Shown here: one piece after another, positions 7,255 to 11,787 of the stretch
Position numbering within the stretch: the stretch's first letter is position 1
How the letters are laid out: each line of letters starts with the position of its first letter
NCBI GenBank assembly: GCA_965178525.1
Contig: CBCXVS010000242.1
Coordinates: 1-11,787 of the forward strand
Origin: CBCXVS01 sp965178525
GTDB lineage: Bacteria > Tectomicrobia > Entotheonellia > Entotheonellales > Entotheonellaceae
Direction of reading: 5' to 3'
DNA: 11,787 nucleotides
Position numbers and translations under genes: made by a program
Notes under the pieces: model-generated
What the model was told of the DNA's origin: nothing
The model's database searches: none
The model's input: only the letters and a program-made list of their open reading frames with translations

Positions 7255-7737
7255 TCAACTCTGCCCCTCGACTTGCAGGAATCGCCAGCCCGGCAGATCC
7301 ACTTGCCATTGGCCATCTTCCAGCAACATCGGCAGGATCAACCCGGACATCAGCCGCCCACGGGCGACGCGGCTGGTGTCGGTCGTCATCCCGAAAGGGA
7401 GAAAGGCAAACGCGTGCTCATCGTCTATATAACTCGTTGGCGACACGCCCAGATCCATCAGATCCTCCAGCGGCCAATTCTGCAAAACCGTTTGCCGAAA
7501 ATCTCTTAGCATCGCATCACGCATGGGATGGTCGGCTTCATAAGTGGCCCGGTAGGCGACCTGCATGTCGATGTTGTTGCGAGTGGCCCAGACCCCCATA
7601 CGCATGCCGCGCGTCTCTTTGGAGAGCATCGACCAAGCCAGGTCCATCTCACCGTCGCGAATGGCTTCCGCAAACACCCCGGCGCGGGTGCCCACCTCGT
7701 CGGGATAAAGGCTACGTTTCTCGCCGGGAATACGCAT
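7255..7737 (-). CDS. NTF2-like / DUF4878-type small protein
   Basis: A protein of about 160 residues. Its layout suggests the NTF2-like fold: an N-terminal helical part (AGVFAEAIRDGEMDLAWSML, residues 19-38) and a C-terminal strand pair ending LEDGQWQVDLPGW (139-151), a phrase common in DUF4878/SnoaL-like proteins. No signal peptide, membrane span or cysteine motif is seen. Such proteins bind small ligands or serve as non-catalytic partners; no activity can be assigned. The ATG at 7737 is chosen because AAAGG (7746-7750) is 8 bases upstream; the ATG at 7743 would be only 2 bases away. The open frame extends back to 7920, but that part overlaps the dehydrogenase. The gap of 67 bases to the upstream dehydrogenase on the same strand suggests one operon. 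Confidence 0.65.
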   Translation of the reverse strand: MRIPGEKRSLYPDEVGTRAGVFAEAIRDGEMDLAWSMLSKETRGMRMGVWATRNNIDMQVAYRATYEADHPMRDAMLRDFRQTVLQNWPLEDLMDLGVSPTSYIDDEHAFAFLPFGMTTDTSRVARGRLMSGLILPMLLEDGQWQVDLPGWRFLQVEGQS

Positions 7738-7804
7738 ACACATGACCTTTCTTGCTGACGGGTTGCACACCGAGACCGCGACCGTCCTGGCCTGTCTGCT
7801 CCCG

Positions 7805-8905
7805 CTACGCCGCAAAATCGACCACCGACACATCCAACAACACGGTTTGCTGCACCGCTGACGGTAGCGAGGCAATACAACGATTGATACACGTGCTGAG
7901 ATCCGGGGCCAAAGCTCCATTCGCGCTCATGAACGCATCGAGTTCCGTCGAGGCGCTAGCCAACATTTCACGCGCCACGGCATGCGTGGCCACGGGACGG
8001 TCCGGGTATTGCTGCAACAGAAACGAAAAGGCCAGGGTGATGTTGATCATGGGTTGGATGGACAACCGCGGCAAGCCGCGCTCCTGGGCGAGTTTGGCAG
8101 CATAGATCGCATCGACAACAGCATGTTGCACGCCGAAACCGGTGCCCCAGTCATCCTCTTTTACCCCCTTACTCAGGGCGACGTCCCATTGCCGGGTACC
8201 ACCGGCGCCACCGTTGAGAAAATCGAAATACTCCGCCTGCTGCGCGCCGCCCATGGCGCCGCCAGCAAAACATTCGGCATACAGGGCCGCGCCCGTACAA
8301 ATCCCCGTGCAACCATTAAAGACTAAATGCTGCCCAATGAGCTTGGTCTCGGCGCCGGCGGACACCGACTCGCCGTAATACTTCGGCCGTCCCAGGACCA
8401 TCAGCGTGGGCTCCAGGCGCTCATACAAGGCTTTGTCGCCACTGGCCAAAATGAGCATGCCATTGGGATGCCCGCCGCCGAGCTGCGCCCCGAGGGGACC
8501 GCCTGTGAGCGGATAGTTGGCGTATCCAATGCCCTTCTGTGCACAAAACGTTTGGGACGCGGCGGTAAAGCCGGCACTGACGGTCGACATATGCAGGATG
8601 AAAGGTGGAGCCTCACAGCGGTCATGCAGGAGATTCACGAGTTGTGCAATGATGGGCGCATCGTCGCCGTTTTTCCCAACACACACCACCACACCATCGA
8701 GTTGGCCGTCCCCGATCAGCGCGTCCATGCTACCGACGAGGTCGGCGCCGTGTTCGCGCCAAGCCGCGCGAAAGGCATCCTTTTGCTCGCCGGGCGTGCC
8801 ACGATCGAGCACACGCAGGGCTTTAGCCGGCCCATCCGGTTTGAGATGAGTCCCCCCAGGTCCTGCCATCAGTCCCAAACCGCCGACGTATGCGAGCCGT
8901 AACAT
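7805..8905 (-). CDS. Beta-hydroxyacid dehydrogenase-like NAD(P)-binding protein
   Basis: A 366-residue homologue of the 6-phosphogluconate/3-hydroxyisobutyrate dehydrogenase superfamily, which oxidises beta-hydroxyacids or reduces semialdehydes with NAD(P). The N-terminal Rossmann strand and turn are LAYVGGLGLMAGPGG (residues 4-18), with an extra Gly compared with the usual GLGxMG. MSTVSAG (106-112) and YPLTGG (131-136) match the family's substrate-binding STVSPG and APVSGG motifs. The catalytic Lys is K188 in AETKLIGQ, but the conserved Asn four residues on is Gln192. The protein is longer than the usual 290-300 residues, with extra sequence after about 215. ATG 8905 is preceded by AAAGGAGGG (core GGAGG 8914-8918), 8 bases away; the upstream ATG 8971 is less likely. 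Candidate roles include semialdehyde reduction, but the substrate is unknown. Confidence 0.8.
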   Translation of the reverse strand: MLRLAYVGGLGLMAGPGGTHLKPDGPAKALRVLDRGTPGEQKDAFRAAWREHGADLVGSMDALIGDGQLDGVVVCVGKNGDDAPIIAQLVNLLHDRCEAPPFILHMSTVSAGFTAASQTFCAQKGIGYANYPLTGGPLGAQLGGGHPNGMLILASGDKALYERLEPTLMVLGRPKYYGESVSAGAETKLIGQHLVFNGCTGICTGAALYAECFAGGAMGGAQQAEYFDFLNGGAGGTRQWDVALSKGVKEDDWGTGFGVQHAVVDAIYAAKLAQERGLPRLSIQPMINITLAFSFLLQQYPDRPVATHAVAREMLASASTELDAFMSANGALAPDLSTCINRCIASLPSAVQQTVLLDVSVVDFAA

Positions 8906-8994
8906 CAGATCGCCCTCCTTTCGTTTCGGTGGGAAATGCGCCGCCTCGCCGACGACACACGCGTGCCACACATCATGCTCGTGTTTCGTTGCAG

Positions 8995-9023
8995 TTGTCT
9001 ACGCAAGACGTGATCTGTATCCT
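8995..9023 (+). promoter_or_regulatory. Possible promoter for the methyltransferase gene
   Basis: TTGTCT (8995-9000) and TATCCT (9018-9023) are 17 bases apart, each 4 of 6 to consensus. An overlapping TATCAT (9023-9028) is a better -10 but has no matching -35. The segment lies in the 189-base divergent gap between the dehydrogenase (start 8905) and the methyltransferase (start 9095), which should hold promoters for both. I found no convincing reverse-strand promoter. Confidence 0.25.
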
Positions 9024-9094
9024 ATCATACATGGCCGCTGCGTGACGTACTACTCTTTTGTGCCTGGGAAAGCGATCCTCGCTAAGGGGCTGTT

Positions 9095-9841
9095 ATGAAC
9101 ACATGGTTTGAAGACGAGTCCTTCTGGAAGCGCATCTATCCGCACCTGTTTCCGGCCGAACGGTTCGCCCTTGCGGAAGAGCAAGTAGACCACATCTTGA
9201 CCCTCACCGTCCCGGCAGGCCGCTCCGTGCTCGATCTGTGTTGCGGTCCTGGCCGGCATGCCACCCTGTTGGCGCAGCGCGGTTTCACCGTCACCGGGGT
9301 TGATCGATCACCCTTTCTGCTCGACCAGGCCAAGGCCCGGGCACAGGCGGACCATTTATCGGTTGAGTGGATCGTGGATGACATGCGCCATTTCGTCCGC
9401 CCGGAGACCTATGATCTGGTACTGAACATGTTTACGTCCTTTGGTTATTTCGACGACCCGCAAGAGGACCGGCAGGTGCTACAAAATATGTACCGCAGCC
9501 TGAAGCCGCATGGCGTCTGCCTGATCGACGTGATGGGCAAAGAAGTGGTCGCCAGGACGTTTCAACCGACGAGATCCCAACGGTCGGCGGACGGCATGCT
9601 ATGGGTCGAGTGTCATAACATCGTGGATGGCTGGCGCCGTATCCACACCGAATGGCTGTTCATCAAGGACGGCCAGGTCACCACGGTGCGCTTTCAGCTT
9701 AATGTCTACTCCGGCCAGGAGCTTAAAGAGCGTCTGCAGCAAGCCGGTTTTCAACGCGTGCAGCTCTTTGGCGACTTGGCTGGCAATGCGTATGGACCAC
9801 AGGCCAGCCGCTTGGTTGCCGTTGCCAACAAGGAGCCGTGA
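9095..9841 (+). CDS. Class I SAM-dependent methyltransferase
   Basis: A 248-residue cytoplasmic protein with the Rossmann-fold methyltransferase motifs in order: motif I VLDLCCGPGRHA (residues 45-56) for SAM binding, the acidic ribose-binding D70 at the end of VTGVD, WIVDDMR (92-98) near the adenine, and motif IV TYDLVLNMFTSFGYF (105-119). A late strand GVCLIDVMG follows. The substrate cannot be predicted; this UbiE/Tam-like type acts on small molecules. The ATG at 9095 follows AAGGGG with a five-base gap. The stop codon (9839-9841) overlaps a GTG start candidate of the next gene in GTGA, so the two are probably translated from one message. Confidence 0.85.
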   Translation: MNTWFEDESFWKRIYPHLFPAERFALAEEQVDHILTLTVPAGRSVLDLCCGPGRHATLLAQRGFTVTGVDRSPFLLDQAKARAQADHLSVEWIVDDMRHFVRPETYDLVLNMFTSFGYFDDPQEDRQVLQNMYRSLKPHGVCLIDVMGKEVVARTFQPTRSQRSADGMLWVECHNIVDGWRRIHTEWLFIKDGQVTTVRFQLNVYSGQELKERLQQAGFQRVQLFGDLAGNAYGPQASRLVAVANKEP

Positions 9842-9852
9842 GTGCCATTATC

Positions 9853-10308
9853 ATGAAGACGTTACTGATCGTGTACCATTCGCAATCGGGCAACACCGAA
9901 CAATTGGCGCTCGCGGCGTATCGCGGCGCCTGTCAAGCCTCAGAGATTCAGACCCGGCTCATCCGAGCTGGTGATGCCATCTTGCAAGATCTGCTCGACT
10001 GTCATGGTATCTTGTTTGGCACACCGGAAAATTTCGGCTACATGTCAGGCGCCATCAAAGATTTCTTCGACCGCACCTTCTATCCCGCTCAGGACTATGC
10101 CCTCAACTTACCCTATGCGCTGTTCATCAGTGCCGGAAACGACGGCACGGGCGCCGTCCGCCAAATCGACCGCATTCTGATCGGTTACCCCATGCGCAAA
10201 ATCGCGGAACCCGTGATCTGTCGCGGGGCCGTGACGCCAGCCTACCTGGAGCAGTGCAAAGAATTGGGATTGGCGCTGGCGGCGGGGCTGGAATTGGGGA
10301 TTTACTAA
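9853..10308 (+). CDS. Flavodoxin-like FMN-binding protein
   Basis: A 151-residue protein of the flavodoxin / NADPH-quinone-reductase fold. The N-terminus MKTLLIVYHSQSGNTE carries the FMN phosphate-binding loop (SQSGNTE, residues 10-16). The second flavin loop is visible in LFGTPENFGYMSGAIKDFFDR (54-74), and the third in SAGNDGTGAVRQ (93-104). It probably shuttles electrons or acts as a small FMN reductase. The ATG at 9853 is chosen from family likeness. A GTG at 9838 in the same frame gives five more residues and overlaps the methyltransferase stop (GTGA). AAGGAG (9830-9835) is only 2 bases from that GTG and 17 bases from the ATG, so neither spacing is ideal and the start is uncertain. Confidence 0.85.
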   Translation: MKTLLIVYHSQSGNTEQLALAAYRGACQASEIQTRLIRAGDAILQDLLDCHGILFGTPENFGYMSGAIKDFFDRTFYPAQDYALNLPYALFISAGNDGTGAVRQIDRILIGYPMRKIAEPVICRGAVTPAYLEQCKELGLALAAGLELGIY

Positions 10309-10353
10309 CGCTCGTCACGGTGCTCCTGTCAGCTTGATACAGGTATGCATGCT

Positions 10354-11701
10354 TTAGCTTTGACGTGGCTCTGCCACCGTCGTCTCCGCAAGGCTCTGGA
10401 AGCGTGTCCCCGCGTAGCGTGCCGCCATCATCCAGAGGAGAACGATGACGATGGTGAACACGGACAGCCAACGGATACTGGCAAAATCCTTGAAGATAGC
10501 CGTGATGCCCAGACTCACGGCGACGGCGACGGCTTTCGCAAAGCGTTTTACAAACATATCGATAAACGCCTTGGCTTTGTACTTCTCGTCCGGCGATGTG
10601 GGGACATAGAGCGCCTCTTTTGCCGACTGGTTGATGGAGTAGCTAAAGCCGTTATCCACGGTGTTTAACAGACTTCCGGCCCAGAGAAGCGGGACGGCCA
10701 TGAAGGCGCCAGAACCCGCCAGGGTTGCCAGGGGCAGGATCAGCAGAGCCACCGTGATGCCGAGACGCGTCATGATCAGGCTCGTCAGAAACAGCTGGAC
10801 GCACATGGATACGATATTGGTGATGGCAAACACCGTCGCGAACTGCCTGCCGATGGCGGGACCGTCAAGGTAGTGCGCAATCGTGCTGGTAAATTGAAAA
10901 TTCATCACCGTCGAGACGATTTCATAGAGCCCGACGATACCGACGATGGCAAGCAAGTAAGGCGAACGGAAAACGAGCTGCGCCCCCTCGATCGCCGGGT
11001 TGCGGCGTGGTGCAGCCGAGGCGTCGTGTGGGACCGTGCCCGATGGAACGGCTTGCGGGATGGGAGGCGGGTTCTGATCGACAAGGCGGCCTGCCGCATA
11101 GGCAACCACAAGGATCAGCAGGCCCAGGCCGAGGCAAATCCACAGCCAGCCGGAGAGCGATACCGCGTCAAGCAGGCCCCGGAGGACCGTCGTGCCCACC
11201 ACGCCACCCACCACGCCACCCAGCCCCACGGGGCCATATAAGCGCTTGGCTGTGTCCGGTGTCACACTGTCATTCAGAAAGGCAAAAAACGTGGCGACCA
11301 TCAACGTGCTAAACAAATCGCCAAAGAGATAGAAGGACCAGACCGTAAACGGGTCAGGGGTGGCAATGATCATGCTGTAGACGATATAACTCAGCAGAAA
11401 AAAACCTGTGAACATAAACGTCAACTGCTGCCGGCGAAACCGGCGCACCAACGCAGGTAAACACCATGACCGCGACAAAGGCCACGGCCATGTTGAGCAC
11501 CTTGGCGAGCAGTTCGGCTTGCGCCGCGTCCAGGCGCCACGAGAAAAGCGAAAATCCCTGTAGATCATAGAACTGGATAAACAGGGCCTTCTTGAGGGGT
11601 TTCAGAATCCAAAAGCTGGTAATGACCAGAAAAAAATAGCTGAACATCATCAGGGTAAGCGGAAGCTCAGACTTCCGGACGGTGACCATTGCACGGAACA
11701 T
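10354..11701 (-). pseudogene. Multi-spanning permease, Npt/TLC nucleotide-transporter-like, split by a frameshift
   Basis: Two frames together encode one membrane protein of about 448 residues with many hydrophobic spans, roughly the 12 expected of MFS-like carriers. The first 80 codons from ATG 11701 give MFRAMVTVRKSELPLTLMMF... with the motif WILKPLKKALF (residues 31-41), then AKVLNMAVAFVAVMV. The reading moves one frame at about 11461 and runs LPALVRRFRRQQLTFMF... to the stop at 10354. A Pro/Ala-rich loop (NPPPIPQAVPSGTVPHDASA) splits the two halves. The LKPLKKAL segment and length recall Npt1/Npt2-type proteins of the TLC ATP/ADP carrier clan; an ordinary MFS permease is the alternative. 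AGGGGA lies 5 bases before ATG 11701. It converges on the flavodoxin gene 45 bases away. The frameshift may be a sequence error. Confidence 0.72.
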
Positions 11702-11787
11702 ATCTTTCCCCTGGAGAAATAGGGTTGTTCCCCAATAGTTAATGAGGTAGGCTATCCTCCCCCAAACGATGGAGGGAGCCCAGCCAG

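Noticed and set aside
8327..8902. 191-codon forward ORF inside the dehydrogenase gene
   Set aside because: Antisense to clear family motifs of the reverse-strand dehydrogenase.
10326..10343. CCTGT...ACAGG hairpin between the flavodoxin-like and permease genes
   Set aside because: Five-base stem and no T-run next to it; too weak to call a terminator.

Overview
The window reads as chromosomal DNA of a moderately GC-rich environmental bacterium of Gram-negative type. Purine-rich Shine-Dalgarno sites precede most genes. The gene mix (a tungsten-type aldehyde:ferredoxin oxidoreductase homologue, a ThDP-dependent 2-hydroxyacyl-CoA lyase homologue, a secreted monohaem cytochrome c and a nucleotide-transporter-like permease) suggests a metabolically versatile lineage such as Nitrospirota, NC10 or Tectomicrobia. 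Nothing here fixes the taxon, so this is only a guess.

Layout: (1) 29-103, tRNA-Glu(UUC), followed by about 600 bp with no convincing gene but with a strong hairpin and a putative sigma70-type promoter. (2) 704-2554 (+), AOR-family oxidoreductase. (3) 2551-2754 (-), a small ORF whose stop overlaps the AOR stop in a shared CTAG; then a clear intrinsic terminator at 2793-2835 for the secreted monohaem cytochrome c at 2857-3468 (-). (4) 3639-4959 (-), a cobalamin-binding-like radical SAM protein split by one frameshift. (5) 5107-6765 (-), 2-hydroxyacyl-CoA lyase / oxalyl-CoA decarboxylase family. (6) 6798-7248, a decayed insertion-sequence relic. (7) 7255-8905 (-), a probable two-gene unit: beta-hydroxyacid dehydrogenase-like protein, then an NTF2-like small protein. 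(8) 9095-10308 (+), a SAM-dependent methyltransferase overlapping or abutting a small flavodoxin-like protein. (9) 10354-11701 (-), a multi-spanning permease resembling Npt/TLC-type nucleotide transporters, also split by one frameshift.

Functionally, the HACL-like lyase, the beta-hydroxyacid dehydrogenase-like protein and the AOR could all act on aldehydes, 2-hydroxyacids or acyl-CoAs. The lyase may once have been transcribed with the dehydrogenase/NTF2 pair before an IS landed between them. This link is inferred from position and family only.

The most unexpected signal is that both frameshifts are single-base, same direction (+1), and fall on an identical 9-base sequence (TTACCTGCG on the coding strand). 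I see this 9-mer nowhere else in the window. The reading phase across it differs between the two genes, which argues against programmed slippage at a fixed codon pair and for a site-specific sequencing or assembly artefact or a mutational hotspot.
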